From the IMG/VR virus record IMGVR_UViG_3300020726_000019, positions 1 through 23,728 of that record: a DNA stretch of 23,728 nucleotides; one strand, written 5' to 3'. The position numbers and the translations under genes are program-made. Below, piece by piece: positions 11,655 through 19,020 of this stretch (position 1 is its first letter; every line of letters starts with the position of its first letter). The notes beneath the pieces were generated by a model that saw nothing but the letters and a program-made list of their open reading frames with translations, did not search any database and was not told the DNA's origin. The stretch is from a virus.

Positions 11655-14513
11655 TTATGCTCCCATCAGCATGAAGATTTGAGGGTTAGGGTCGGATGAC
11701 ACTGATGCCCATTGTACACCAGTACCAGTAGATTGTAAGACTTGACCACTCGTACCAGAGGTAGAAGAGGCTGTAAAAGTTCCAGTAAGGGTTGAATTGT
11801 TTAGAGTTGGTGCAGTAAGAGATCCACCCATTTGAGCAAGATCAGTAGTGCCAAAGCAATACCAAATGCTGCCAGAGTAAACAAACGAGTAGTAAGTATT
11901 TACAGGAACTGTGTAAGAAGTTGAAGCAGAGTAAACAGTTCCTGAGATTGAGACTGAGTTAGTTCCACCCTTGATGTTTACTGGATAAGGGGAGATGTTC
12001 TTGATTTGATAGATGCTGCCGTTAAGTGCTGTGGCAGGCAGGGTAATGGTTTGGCTAGCAGTACCAGAAGTACCGTAGATTGTAAACTCGCCTGTGCCAG
12101 CAGTAGCCGTAGCCGAACGAACAGTAAGGCTAGCTGAGATTTCAGGTACCCATGTACCCGGTGTACCTGCTGTAGTGCAGATCCATAGTGTTCCAGTGTC
12201 ATCGATAACAAGATCGCCTACTGCAAAGGTGCCCGATGTAGGAGCGCCTGCTGAGGTAGCGCCAACCAAACGAACCGTGTTGGTAGTAGCACCTGTAAGA
12301 CCAGTAGCAGCGACAGCATTACCTGTTACTGTTCCAGTAGCAGTTAATGATGTACCAGTTGCTGCACCAATGTTAGGTGTTACAAGGGTAGGGCTAATAG
12401 AGAATACTGCTGCGCTTGTACCAGTAGCGGTAGAAGAACCATCATAGAACAGGTTCCAAGCACCAGAGGTGTTGGAGCTGGTAGAAAGCACTGTAGCCAC
12501 AACAGATTGTGATGGGTACAAGGTTGCAAGGTTTGTGCCACCATAAAGGTTGACAGTCACGTTGGCATTGGTGCCAAGGTGCGTGATGTTGGTAAGGTCG
12601 AAATACTCACCGACAGCAAGGGTAGCCGTGTTAGGCAAGACTACTGTGTGGCTGCTATTAGAACCGTTGGCACTAAAGTAGATCTGCTGGTTATCTGAAG
12701 ACGATAGGTTGGTTGTACCGCCAGATACAGATACGTTAGTTAGACCAAAGACTGCATTGCCAATAGTAGGCAAAGTCAAAGTTGGGTTAGTCTGAAGGAC
12801 ATAGTTACCAGTACCTGTGACAGTGCCCGCTGTGACGCTAGTTACACGCCCATAGGCATCCGTTGTCATTGTGCTTGGATGTCCGTAGGTACCGGCTGTA
12901 CCTGCAGTAGCAAGGTTGATGGTAGGAGCAGAACCACCTGTGCTGGTGATGTTACCTGTTGTACCAAGAACGTTAGTTACCGCAGAGGTAGAAGAAATAG
13001 CCGACCATGAGGTTGTGCCAGTGCTGTACACAAACATTGTGTTGTTTGCGCTATTGAAGTATGTAGCACCATTGATAAGGGCATTGCCTTGGTTATCCAA
13101 AGTAGGCGCTGAAGCAAACGATCCTAGGTAATAGGTCTTGTACGTGTTGTAAGTAGCAAGGGAACTAGAAGCAGAAGTTGCAGCGTTTGTGGCTGAGTTA
13201 GAAGCAGCGGTAGCCGAAGCAGCAGCTGAAGTAGCCGATGTTGCAGCAGCCGTAGCAGATGCAGCAGCGCTAGTCGCTGATGTAGCAGCGGCAGTCTGAG
13301 ACAGGGATGCTGAGTTAGCAGATGTCAAAGCAGCTGATGCTGAAGTAGCAGAACTGGTAGCGCTAGTAGCAGCAGACGATGCCGATGTAGCTGCAGAACT
13401 GGCTGAGGTAGCAGCGTTAGCAGCCTGAGTAGTTGCTGTGCCGGCAGAAGTAGCAGCAGTGGTTGCACTAGCAGCAGCGCTTGTGGCGCTGGTTGCTGCA
13501 GCAGTTGCTGAGGCAGCAGCAGATGTTGCTGAAGTTGCAGCAGCAGTTTGGCTAGCAGCAGCAGATGTAGCAGAGGTAGCTGCAGAAGCGGCGCTTGTAG
13601 AAGCGGCTGTAGCAGATCCCAAGATGCTATCTACGTAACCCTTGGTAGTAGCATCGGTAGATGCTGAAGGCGTAGCAAGGTTATTAATCTGATGGGTACC
13701 CATGTTGATAGCACCGGTCATGGTACCGCCAGCCAAAGGAAGTTTGGTTCCTAGGGCAGTGGTAAGAGTGGTGTTGAAGTTAGGGTCATTGTTGATAGCA
13801 GAAGCCAACTCGTTAAGTTGGTTCAGGCTAACTGGAGCACCGTTAACAAGGTTAGTAATCTGAGCGTCTACATAGTTCTTGGTAGCAGCATCTTGTGCAG
13901 ATGCTGGGTCAGCCATGTTATGGATCTGATAACCACCGGCTGCAAGAGCAGATCCCAAGGTACCAGATGCGATAGTAGCGCTAGTCACAGTGGCAGAACT
14001 GACAGTACCGCCATTGATGGTAGGCGATGTCAAAGTTTTGTTGGTCAGAGTCTGGGTACCTGTAAGGGTAACCACAGATGTCGACAATGTATTGGTAGAG
14101 CTGGACAGATCCTTGTTGGTAAGTACCTGTGTGTCGCTATCGCCTACTACGTTACCTGTAAGCCCATGAACTCCTGATGTAGCCACCTCGTGGGTATTGG
14201 CTTCACGAAGGTCACGACCGATAACCATGTGACGGACAACGGCACCAGCTGAGTGATCCTGTGCTGTAGATCCATCCACTGCACGAGTGATTGTGATGTT
14301 ATTGCCAGAGACGGCAGTAATATCTACAATTTCTTCAAGTGATGTATCTGGATCAATAACAATGGTAAAGGTTTGACCCGCTGAGATTGTTACTCCACCA
14401 AGCAAGGTAGTCGCTGAGTTAACAGAGGCTACCGTAGCTGTATCGATAAGAGTAGATGAAAGAGTGGTCTGTTGGGACCGCGAGGAGTACTTACGAGGTG
14501 TCTGGGCTGTCAT
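11655..14513 (-). CDS. Tail fibre with Ala/Ser/Thr repeat stalk, 952 aa
   Basis: The N-terminus (about 22-98) is a small beta domain ending DGSTAQDHSAGAVVRHMV. Next come fibre-type motifs LTNKDLSSSTNT and LTNKTLTSPTINGG (130-169), and two ATKNYVD/TTKGYVD units (about 210-216 and 289-295). Residues about 302-453 are an Ala/Ser/Thr heptad-like stalk. The rest is a long series of beta modules (LATAGTAGTYGHPSTMTTDAYGRVTS, repeated TGT and GAW phrases) ending PNPQIFMLMGA. Trimeric phage fibres often show this order: adaptor, coiled stalk, beta shaft, tip. It would mediate host attachment; the receptor is unknown. AAGG lies upstream of ATG 14513. It is the longest complete gene here and begins nine bases after the adaptor-like gene. 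Confidence 0.88.
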   Translation of the reverse strand: MTAQTPRKYSSRSQQTTLSSTLIDTATVASVNSATTLLGGVTISAGQTFTIVIDPDTSLEEIVDITAVSGNNITITRAVDGSTAQDHSAGAVVRHMVIGRDLREANTHEVATSGVHGLTGNVVGDSDTQVLTNKDLSSSTNTLSTSVVTLTGTQTLTNKTLTSPTINGGTVSSATVTSATIASGTLGSALAAGGYQIHNMADPASAQDAATKNYVDAQITNLVNGAPVSLNQLNELASAINNDPNFNTTLTTALGTKLPLAGGTMTGAINMGTHQINNLATPSASTDATTKGYVDSILGSATAASTSAASAATSATSAAASQTAAATSATSAAASATAAATSATSAAASATTAATSAGTATTQAANAATSASSAATSASSAATSATSSATSASAALTSANSASLSQTAAATSATSAAASATAAATSATSAAASATAASNSATNAATSASSSLATYNTYKTYYLGSFASAPTLDNQGNALINGATYFNSANNTMFVYSTGTTSWSAISSTSAVTNVLGTTGNITSTGGSAPTINLATAGTAGTYGHPSTMTTDAYGRVTSVTAGTVTGTGNYVLQTNPTLTLPTIGNAVFGLTNVSVSGGTTNLSSSDNQQIYFSANGSNSSHTVVLPNTATLAVGEYFDLTNITHLGTNANVTVNLYGGTNLATLYPSQSVVATVLSTSSNTSGAWNLFYDGSSTATGTSAAVFSISPTLVTPNIGAATGTSLTATGTVTGNAVAATGLTGATTNTVRLVGATSAGAPTSGTFAVGDLVIDDTGTLWICTTAGTPGTWVPEISASLTVRSATATAGTGEFTIYGTSGTASQTITLPATALNGSIYQIKNISPYPVNIKGGTNSVSISGTVYSASTSYTVPVNTYYSFVYSGSIWYCFGTTDLAQMGGSLTAPTLNNSTLTGTFTASSTSGTSGQVLQSTGTGVQWASVSSDPNPQIFMLMGA
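13209..13553 (-). repeat. Two identical 31-residue repeats with different codons in fibre stalk
   Basis: Residues 321-351 (13461-13553) and 405-435 (13209-13301) are identical, both starting SQTAAATSATSAAASAT. At DNA level 20 of 31 codons differ, including five Ser positions that switch between AGC/AGT and TCN. Between the copies lie further Ala/Ser/Thr units. The arrangement is a protein-level repeat, not a recent DNA duplication. Confidence 0.85.
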
Positions 14514-14521
14514 CGTCTACC

Positions 14522-15445
14522 TTATCGAGAGTAGTGGGTACGGGTAGGGTAATTAAGCTTCTGCTTCAAGGACTCGTCCTCAAGGCGTTGCTGGTACATC
14601 ATTTGTAGCTGCTTGGTCACATTGATACCTGTGCCATAAGGACGCTTGGAATCGTATTCATCGGCAGCAGCAGAGGTAATAGACATACGTGCTGGATCGA
14701 TAAAGGATGACAAGCGGTAAGTAGCACCGTAGATGATGACATCTCGCATAGAAGATGGAAGGGTGGTTACAGCCTCAAAGTTGTCTGTCTCGTTGACAAG
14801 GAGCGATGGCTGCTTGGCATAGACGCAGTGAACTGTACGACCCGGAAGGATGTTGTCATAAAGTGAGACAGTCTTGGCATAGCCCGGGGTGAATCCATCA
14901 GGGGATTCAACTGACCAAGTAGCCTGATCTGCTAGCGGATCCCAACGCCATTGGCGAATAGGTAGCCATTCCTTTGTAGGACCAACAGTCTGCCATGACA
15001 TGTGCAAGATCTGGGTTGCCTCTGAAGGGATCTGGTAGGTAGTACGAGATGCCAAGAAGCTGAAGTCTGTAGAGCCAACTCCGAATACCTTTGGGTATAC
15101 AGCGGAGATGGTGTCGTTGATCGCACGGGTAACTGCTACGCGTGGGAAGGTCGGGGTAACAATAACCTGAGCATTGGCTGAGTGTGCAGCAGCGGTTGTA
15201 CCGTTGTAGCCACGTCCGAAAGGAGCGATGGTCACGGTGTTAGCCTGACGATCGTAAGCATCTACCCACATCAGTTCGTCATCGATCTCGATGATTCCTG
15301 TGCCGATGTTCTGAGTATCGCCTACATAAATGAGTAGGTCTCCAGAGGTGCAAGCCTGAGTCAGGTAAGTAGAGCGATCCTGACGATAGGTGAAGCCTTG
15401 GATGTTAAGTTTAGTATCGTTGATTAGGTCAGCAAGAGTTGTCAT
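14522..15445 (-). CDS. Adaptor or tail-tube-like structural protein, 307 aa
   Basis: Residues about 24-97 form a small beta domain (DLLIYVGDTQNIGTG, IEIDDELMWVDAYD, RGYNGTTAAAHSANAQVIV). A helix follows (RVAVTRAINDTISAVYPKVF, 102-121), and the rest mixes beta segments and helices (LPSSMRDVIIYGATYRLSSF) with a long charged C-terminal helix (QLQMMYQQRLEDESLKQKL). A helical core with a beta insert and a flexible tail suits a head-to-tail adaptor (T7 gp11-like or gp6-like), which fits its place before the fibre gene. I cannot name the family firmly. It is coupled to the upstream gene by TAATG. Confidence 0.7.
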   Translation of the reverse strand: MTTLADLINDTKLNIQGFTYRQDRSTYLTQACTSGDLLIYVGDTQNIGTGIIEIDDELMWVDAYDRQANTVTIAPFGRGYNGTTAAAHSANAQVIVTPTFPRVAVTRAINDTISAVYPKVFGVGSTDFSFLASRTTYQIPSEATQILHMSWQTVGPTKEWLPIRQWRWDPLADQATWSVESPDGFTPGYAKTVSLYDNILPGRTVHCVYAKQPSLLVNETDNFEAVTTLPSSMRDVIIYGATYRLSSFIDPARMSITSAAADEYDSKRPYGTGINVTKQLQMMYQQRLEDESLKQKLNYPTRTHYSR

Positions 15446-15786
15446 TAGGAGGCAATAGTCCTTAATGCGGTGACCGCTTCGACGTAAGTTGATGGGGAAC
15501 CAATGGTTCCAATTCCAGAAATCTCAGCAAGTACTGAGTTCATTTCACGATAATCTTTAGGAGGGCGGGTAGCGCTGACCTTGTAGTTCAGGGAAGCGAT
15601 TACGCCTGTGCCTGCTGGGGCACCTGTCCAGTTGTTGCAAGCACCTTGGACATCTAGGTATGCAGCGGGACTTGGGTAAGTACCACCATTAGCTAGGCGG
15701 TTAAATTCATCTCGGATAGAAGAGCCGGGGAAACCGTAGAGCGTATAGGTTGTGCCGTTATAGACGGCTGTACCATAGGTAGCCAT
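15445..15786 (-). CDS. Small structural protein, 113 aa
   Basis: ATG 15786 is preceded by AAAGG about seven bases upstream. The N-terminus is beta-rich (YGTAVYNGTTYTLYGFPGSS), followed by FNRLANGGTYPSPAAYLDVQ and a middle SLNYKVSATRPPKDYREMN; the C-terminal third is one helix (AVTALRTIAS). In aquatic actinophages, proteins with the 'YPSP..YLDvqGACN.W.G..' pattern lie beside head-tail genes; I recall this but no role is known. It is probably a connector accessory. Confidence 0.72.
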   Translation of the reverse strand: MATYGTAVYNGTTYTLYGFPGSSIRDEFNRLANGGTYPSPAAYLDVQGACNNWTGAPAGTGVIASLNYKVSATRPPKDYREMNSVLAEISGIGTIGSPSTYVEAVTALRTIAS

Positions 15787-15809
15787 TACTTACCTTTCTT
15801 GTTAAGAAG

Positions 15810-15834
15810 CCCTGCCCCCGAATAGGAAGCAGGG
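15810..15834 (-). promoter_or_regulatory. 10-bp hairpin in intergenic gap, possible weak terminator or processing site
   Basis: On the minus strand a 10-bp stem (15825-15834 with 15810-15819, two G-U pairs) closes a 5-base loop. The following RNA is only mildly U-rich (CTTCTT), so full termination is unlikely. The gap is flanked by a 13-base direct repeat, ATTACTTACCTTT on the plus strand, at 15785-15797 and 15840-15852. The first copy covers the ribosome site of the 113-aa gene; the second covers the stop of the 60-aa gene. Confidence 0.5.
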
Positions 15835-15840
15835 ATTCGA

Positions 15841-16023
15841 TTACTTACCTTTTTTAGCAGGAAGAACGTTCTTGAGATTAGGGTTCTTCTTCTTTGCTGC
15901 AGGTGATGCCTTACGAGCACCGGCTGCGAGGATCGCGCCAGCATTCTCCATAGGGATTCCTTGCTTCTTAGCGATGGACTTTTGCGCTGCCGCAAAACCC
16001 ATGCCTTTTTTAGCAGCAGCCAT
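15841..16023 (-). CDS. Lys/Ala-rich basic small protein, 60 aa
   Basis: The product starts MAAAKKGMGFAAAQKSIAKK, has a small hydrophobic middle (ENAGAILAAGARKA), and ends with a basic tail (PAAKKKNPNLKNVLPAKKGK). With about 14 Lys/Arg and few acidic residues it should bind nucleic acid or a negative surface. Similar short basic proteins occur next to connector genes in aquatic actinophages, from memory. It starts by TAATG overlap with the 44-aa gene. Role in genome packing is a guess. Confidence 0.72.
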   Translation of the reverse strand: MAAAKKGMGFAAAQKSIAKKQGIPMENAGAILAAGARKASPAAKKKNPNLKNVLPAKKGK

Positions 16024-16157
16024 TAACGCTTACCTGCTACATGACCGAAGTCTTTTGTGTTAACTTTCTTGTTGTCCGCGGCTTTAACGCGAACTGTCAC
16101 TGCAGGAGTACCAGCAGTGCTGAGCATCATTTTGCCCATGTTGCTAGCTTTTGCCAT
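16023..16157 (-). CDS. Small basic protein, 44 aa
   Basis: ATG 16157 overlaps the upstream TAA as TAATG, and its own TAA overlaps the next ATG the same way. The product begins MAKASNMGKMMLSTAGTPAV, then VRVKAADNKKVNTKDFGHV and ends AGKR, so it is basic. Full coupling on both sides strongly supports translation. I do not recognise a domain. Confidence 0.7.
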   Translation of the reverse strand: MAKASNMGKMMLSTAGTPAVTVRVKAADNKKVNTKDFGHVAGKR

Positions 16158-16354
16158 TAGTGTTGGCGTCCTGCTTCAGGCTGTACGTATACGCCTTCTA
16201 CAACTTCTCCACCCATAACAGAGCCTTTAACTCCATCAAATGGTTGTGCTACTGGTGCTGATGCTGGTGCAACCCCACCTTTGAAGTCTGCTGTGTTAGC
16301 TGCAGAGAAATCGCTGTAAGCACTACGTGTGCTTGGGTTCATCATGTCTGCCAT
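16157..16354 (-). CDS. Hypothetical small protein, 65 aa
   Basis: AAAGGAAA lies just upstream of ATG 16354, which begins MADMMNPSTRSAYSDFSAAN; a longer reading from 16426 runs through the preceding gene and was not chosen. It is a low-complexity Ala/Gly/Val/Pro-rich protein (GGVAPASAPVAQPFDGVKG) with no cysteine and an acidic tendency. It lies one base from the 42-aa gene's stop. Probably disordered; possible minor virion protein. Confidence 0.68.
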   Translation of the reverse strand: MADMMNPSTRSAYSDFSAANTADFKGGVAPASAPVAQPFDGVKGSVMGGEVVEGVYVQPEAGRQH

Positions 16355-16355
16355 G

Positions 16356-16484
16356 TTATTTTCCTTTTCCGTATGGGGGTGGTACATCGAAACCTTTGAT
16401 GATTGAAACATCTTGGCCCGGTGCAACTCTGACTGGTGCTGTGATTGTTACTGGTTGCTCACCGCAACCGCATGTCATACACAT
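16356..16484 (-). CDS. Cys-rich mini-protein MCMTCGCG..., 42 aa
   Basis: The frame starts at ATG 16484, immediately after the previous stop (TAA 16487-16485), with AGGAG about ten bases upstream. It begins MCMTCGCGEQPVTITAPVRV and ends in PPPYGKGK. Cysteines 2, 5 and 7 (CMTCGC) could bind a metal or form disulphides; one more ligand would be needed for a zinc site. Coupling on both sides and a good ribosome site make it likely real. I recall similar openings in other aquatic actinophage proteins but know no function. Confidence 0.68.
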   Translation of the reverse strand: MCMTCGCGEQPVTITAPVRVAPGQDVSIIKGFDVPPPYGKGK

Positions 16485-17003
16485 TTATACTGCTCCTACT
16501 TCCTTAAAGACTTCTACTGATTTTTCATTGATGTAAGCTGCTTTAGGCATAGTTTCGCCGTCATAAGGTTTATTGAGAACCTCCGACGCTTGGATAGCCT
16601 TCTCGATAGCAGCGGTGCTGGTACCTTCGGGCTTAATACCTTGACGTCTAGCGTCTCGGTATTTATCCAATTCTTTGTCCCACTTCTTTTGAGTGGTGCC
16701 AGATTCGATGATGTGACCTGCAGCATCACCTGTGGCTAGTTCAAGTGTCTTGATCTTGCAACCAAAGCATCCATCCACAAAGGACTTATGACCGTCATGC
16801 TCGGTAACTTGATCTGGTTCCCTAAAAGGAACCAATGATGTTTCATCGCATTTTGTGCATCCGTAAAGGGATACCTTCTGCTTCATGTCTCCGTCTATAA
16901 GGTCGTACTGCCATTTCAAGACCTTGCTAACGTGACTATGAGGTGTAAGGCCATTCGTTGATTGGAATGATGTAGTCCCCGTACCCCGCTGCTGTGAGCT
17001 CAT
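16485..17003 (-). CDS. Virion-associated protein with zinc-ribbon motif, 172 aa
   Basis: The N-terminal third has CTKCDETS (Cys 49 and 52) and later GCFGCKIKTLELATGDAAGH (Cys 79 and 82), a CxxC-x26-CxxC pattern. The following region is helical and charged (KKWDKELDKYRDARRQGIKPEG, then AIEKAIQASEVLN). This combination recurs in actinophage head regions, from memory. It overlaps the 93-aa gene by 68 bases; GGAG sits before ATG 17003. It could be a head protein or a DNA-binding accessory; no enzymatic motif is visible. Confidence 0.72.
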   Translation of the reverse strand: MSSQQRGTGTTSFQSTNGLTPHSHVSKVLKWQYDLIDGDMKQKVSLYGCTKCDETSLVPFREPDQVTEHDGHKSFVDGCFGCKIKTLELATGDAAGHIIESGTTQKKWDKELDKYRDARRQGIKPEGTSTAAIEKAIQASEVLNKPYDGETMPKAAYINEKSVEVFKEVGAV

Positions 17004-17217
17004 TTGCTATCTCCTGATTGATGACGTTCTTATATCCGCCCCAAAGGACGTAATCGGCTGCGCCAGTCTGATCTTCGGTGGGGTAACGAATCTCAGTCCA
17101 GACGTTATTCATGCGTAAAAGTGTGATACCGCGGTCTAGGCGAAAGCGGATAAACAAGCGTCCGCCACCGGCTGGACCTTCGGAGGTCGTAGGACCAGTG
17201 AAGTAATACTGAGTCAT
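16936..17217 (-). CDS. Small head protein, 93 aa
   Basis: AAGGAG lies just upstream of ATG 17217. The product starts MTQYYFTGPTTSEGPAGGGR and has RFRLDRGITLLRMNNVW and YPTEDQTGAADYVLWGG, a beta-rich small fold. The opening 'QYyFTGP.TSEGPAGGGRL' is one I recall from aquatic actinophages directly after the capsid gene. It is the first gene after the capsid terminator, so it may be a capsid decoration or head-closure protein. No assignment is firm. Confidence 0.72.
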   Translation of the reverse strand: MTQYYFTGPTTSEGPAGGGRLFIRFRLDRGITLLRMNNVWTEIRYPTEDQTGAADYVLWGGYKNVINQEIANELTAAGYGDYIIPINEWPYTS

Positions 17218-17229
17218 GGCACTCCTTGG

Positions 17230-17258
17230 TTAATAGTCTGTTAATTAAAAGGCCACAA
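17230..17258 (-). promoter_or_regulatory. Weak promoter candidate after capsid terminator
   Basis: On the minus strand TTGTGG (17258-17253) and TATTAA (17235-17230) are 17 bases apart, matching 3 of 6 and 4 of 6 positions of the -35/-10 consensus. It is the only sensible position for a restart after the terminator at 17259-17278. The match is weak and could be chance. Confidence 0.22.
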
Positions 17259-17278
17259 GGCTGGGGGTTTACCCAGCC
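17259..17278 (-). terminator. Terminator after major capsid gene
   Basis: GGCTGGG and CCCAGCC pair in a perfect 7-bp stem around a 6-base loop (17266-17271). On the minus strand the stem is followed by TTGTGGCCTTTTAATT, a broken U-tract. It lies 24 bases after the capsid stop, the usual place for a terminator that keeps capsid mRNA above that of downstream genes. Confidence 0.72.
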
Positions 17279-17302
17279 CTGCAGTCAATCAATTACTAGT
17301 GG

Positions 17303-18493
17303 TTACACGTAGTCAATGCTTGATGATGATTCGACACGGTATAGTGACTCTTGACGATAGATCGCCCAGCCGCCTACTCCGTACCAACCAAGTGGACGCT
17401 GACGCATCAACTTATCAACGACCGGACCGATCACAACGTGGAATTCTTCGGCTACGGCTTCAGACAGAGCTTGCTGTCCAGCGAAGTAGGTGTTGAATAC
17501 CTTTGTGATTGGAGTCACGGTAACTGTTGCACCTGATGTGACACCAGCTGATGTAACAGCAGCTGAGAGTGTCCAGATAAGGCCAGTTGAATCGATAGCT
17601 GTAACAGTTGTGTTAGCAGCGATACCTGTAGCAGCAACCTGATCTCCGACGTTGATTGACAACGCACCTGAAGTAGCAGATGTTACTGCGATTGTTGTAG
17701 CACCTGAAGCAGCAGAAGTTGAAGTTGCTGTTGTCCATGTAGACTGAGCAGCACCTGTCTTAGCTGAGAACATACGAGGTGACTCAATGTAGTACGCACC
17801 TTCGTACGAACCAATCTCGCCAGCCCAGATCTCATCTGCAGCTTGGTACTCGTGTGGCTGACGCCAAGATCCGACGCCTGTTTCGGCACGGAGATCAAGA
17901 GCAACCTCTGGGTGGATGTACGCAGCGTACATGTTACCCTTGCGAGGAATAGCCTTGTTTGTACGTAGCTTAGCTGTGACCTTACGGGCAGTAGCTGAGT
18001 TAAATGTTGAAGAAGAAGTCAATGTAGCAGTTGATGTAACTGTTCCCGGACGAAGTACGTTTGTACCTGCAGAGAGAACGTTCTGAGCAACTGTATCGAT
18101 CGAGTCTGCCATGTTGAACGCGATGATGTTAGCGATAGCTGGATCTACGTCAGCAAGGCTGAAGAGTTCCAACGCACGTGTTACGAGCACTGCGTTACCA
18201 TACTCGGCAAGAGTAATGGTTGTGTATGTTGGTGTAGCGAGCGCTACTGCATCCGGATCAACTGTCTCTGTAAGAGAGTTGGTCTGTTGTGTCAAGTCAA
18301 CGTAACGTTGCAATACAACAGATGAACCCGGGATGCTTTGACGTGCTGGTGTCTTATCCGCGATGTTACGGATAAGAGGTTGAGCACGAAGCTGGAATTC
18401 GATAAGGCGATCGTACGCCTTCTGAACTAAACCAGCACTTCCGACTGTACCGCCAAGACTGGTCGAGCCAGTATTTGTATAAGCGTTAGCCAT
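17303..18493 (-). CDS. Major capsid protein, N4-gp56-like family, 396 aa
   Basis: The protein forms the icosahedral shell. Diagnostic blocks are GLVQKAYDRLIEFQLRAQPL (21-40), IPGSSVVLQRYVDL (54-67), TVDPDAVALATPTYTTITLAEYGN (77-100), DVDPAIANIIAFNMADSID (115-133), AYIHPEVALDLR (191-202) and the end RPLGWYGVGGWAIYRQESL (366-384), which match the HK97-fold N4-gp56 family of actinophages. Residues about 255-330 are an extra beta domain (INVGDQVAATGIAANTTVTA, then LSAAVTSAGVTSG) inside the shell protein. AGGAGG precedes ATG 18493. It sits right after scaffold and before a terminator, in line with a highly expressed capsid gene. Confidence 0.9.
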   Translation of the reverse strand: MANAYTNTGSTSLGGTVGSAGLVQKAYDRLIEFQLRAQPLIRNIADKTPARQSIPGSSVVLQRYVDLTQQTNSLTETVDPDAVALATPTYTTITLAEYGNAVLVTRALELFSLADVDPAIANIIAFNMADSIDTVAQNVLSAGTNVLRPGTVTSTATLTSSSTFNSATARKVTAKLRTNKAIPRKGNMYAAYIHPEVALDLRAETGVGSWRQPHEYQAADEIWAGEIGSYEGAYYIESPRMFSAKTGAAQSTWTTATSTSAASGATTIAVTSATSGALSINVGDQVAATGIAANTTVTAIDSTGLIWTLSAAVTSAGVTSGATVTVTPITKVFNTYFAGQQALSEAVAEEFHVVIGPVVDKLMRQRPLGWYGVGGWAIYRQESLYRVESSSSIDYV

Positions 18494-18528
18494 GTTGCAC
18501 CTCCTATAAGGTTAGAGTTGGGTTGTTA

Positions 18529-19020
18529 TTAAAAGTTTCCGCTGCGAATCATTTCGAGCAGTTCGGACTCGCTAGCATTAGCGACCCTTGCTGCAATATC
18601 TTCGTCACGGCCGGGTGTTACTGCACCCTGCGTCGCAATGTCCTGCTGGCGTAATGCCGCACGGTCAATTTGCTGTTGAGGGTCTGCCTGCTTTTGCACA
18701 GTCAACCCAAAAAGATCCGCATTATCATCGAGCCAGTTATTGACTGACTCCTCGTTAACGCTGTCTAAATCTTTTAGGATAAGTCGTGCCGCTTTAGGAC
18801 TGACACCCTGTTGATCAAGGACTTTATGAACGATTTGCTCGCGCTGTACTTTGGATACTGACTCAAAGCGCTCAGCGAGGTCTTTGTTCTCTTTCTCTTT
18901 TGCTCGAAGTGCTTTACGCAACTTCTTAACAAGGTCATCACCGCTAGATGAATTGTTGTTATTCAAGCTCTGATCTTCGAGATCAAAGTCATCTTCATCG
19001 TCCCAATCGTTTGTTGCCAT
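18529..19020 (-). CDS. Scaffolding protein, 163 aa
   Basis: This protein shapes the procapsid and is then lost. It has the typical make-up: acidic N-terminus (DWDDEDDFDLEDQ), Asn/Ser linker, charged coiled coil (LVKKLRKALRAKEKENKDL, about 30-48), the middle QGVSPKAARLILKDLDSVNE with WLDDNADLFGL (about 71-105), and a helical C-terminus (ESELLEMIRSG) that would bind capsid protein. Actinophage scaffolds show the same 'G..PkaA.Li..D....e.v..Wl.e..dlFGl' pattern. It is directly upstream of the capsid gene. No protease triad is seen, so a separate protease, if any, is elsewhere. Confidence 0.85.
   Translation of the reverse strand: MATNDWDDEDDFDLEDQSLNNNNSSSGDDLVKKLRKALRAKEKENKDLAERFESVSKVQREQIVHKVLDQQGVSPKAARLILKDLDSVNEESVNNWLDDNADLFGLTVQKQADPQQQIDRAALRQQDIATQGAVTPGRDEDIAARVANASESELLEMIRSGNF

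Noticed and set aside
12094-12447. Open frame on the plus strand opposite the tail fibre (Val/Pro/Ala-rich)
   Set aside because: It mirrors the Ala/Thr-rich coding of the fibre gene, lacks a ribosome site and has no domain; it is a composition shadow.
13140-13620. Repeat array resembling CRISPR-like periodicity
   Set aside because: Units are in frame inside the fibre stalk, vary at DNA level and have no spacers.
13438-13638. Plus-strand Ala/Val-rich frame opposite the stalk
   Set aside because: It is the complement of Ala/Ser/Thr repeat codons and low complexity.
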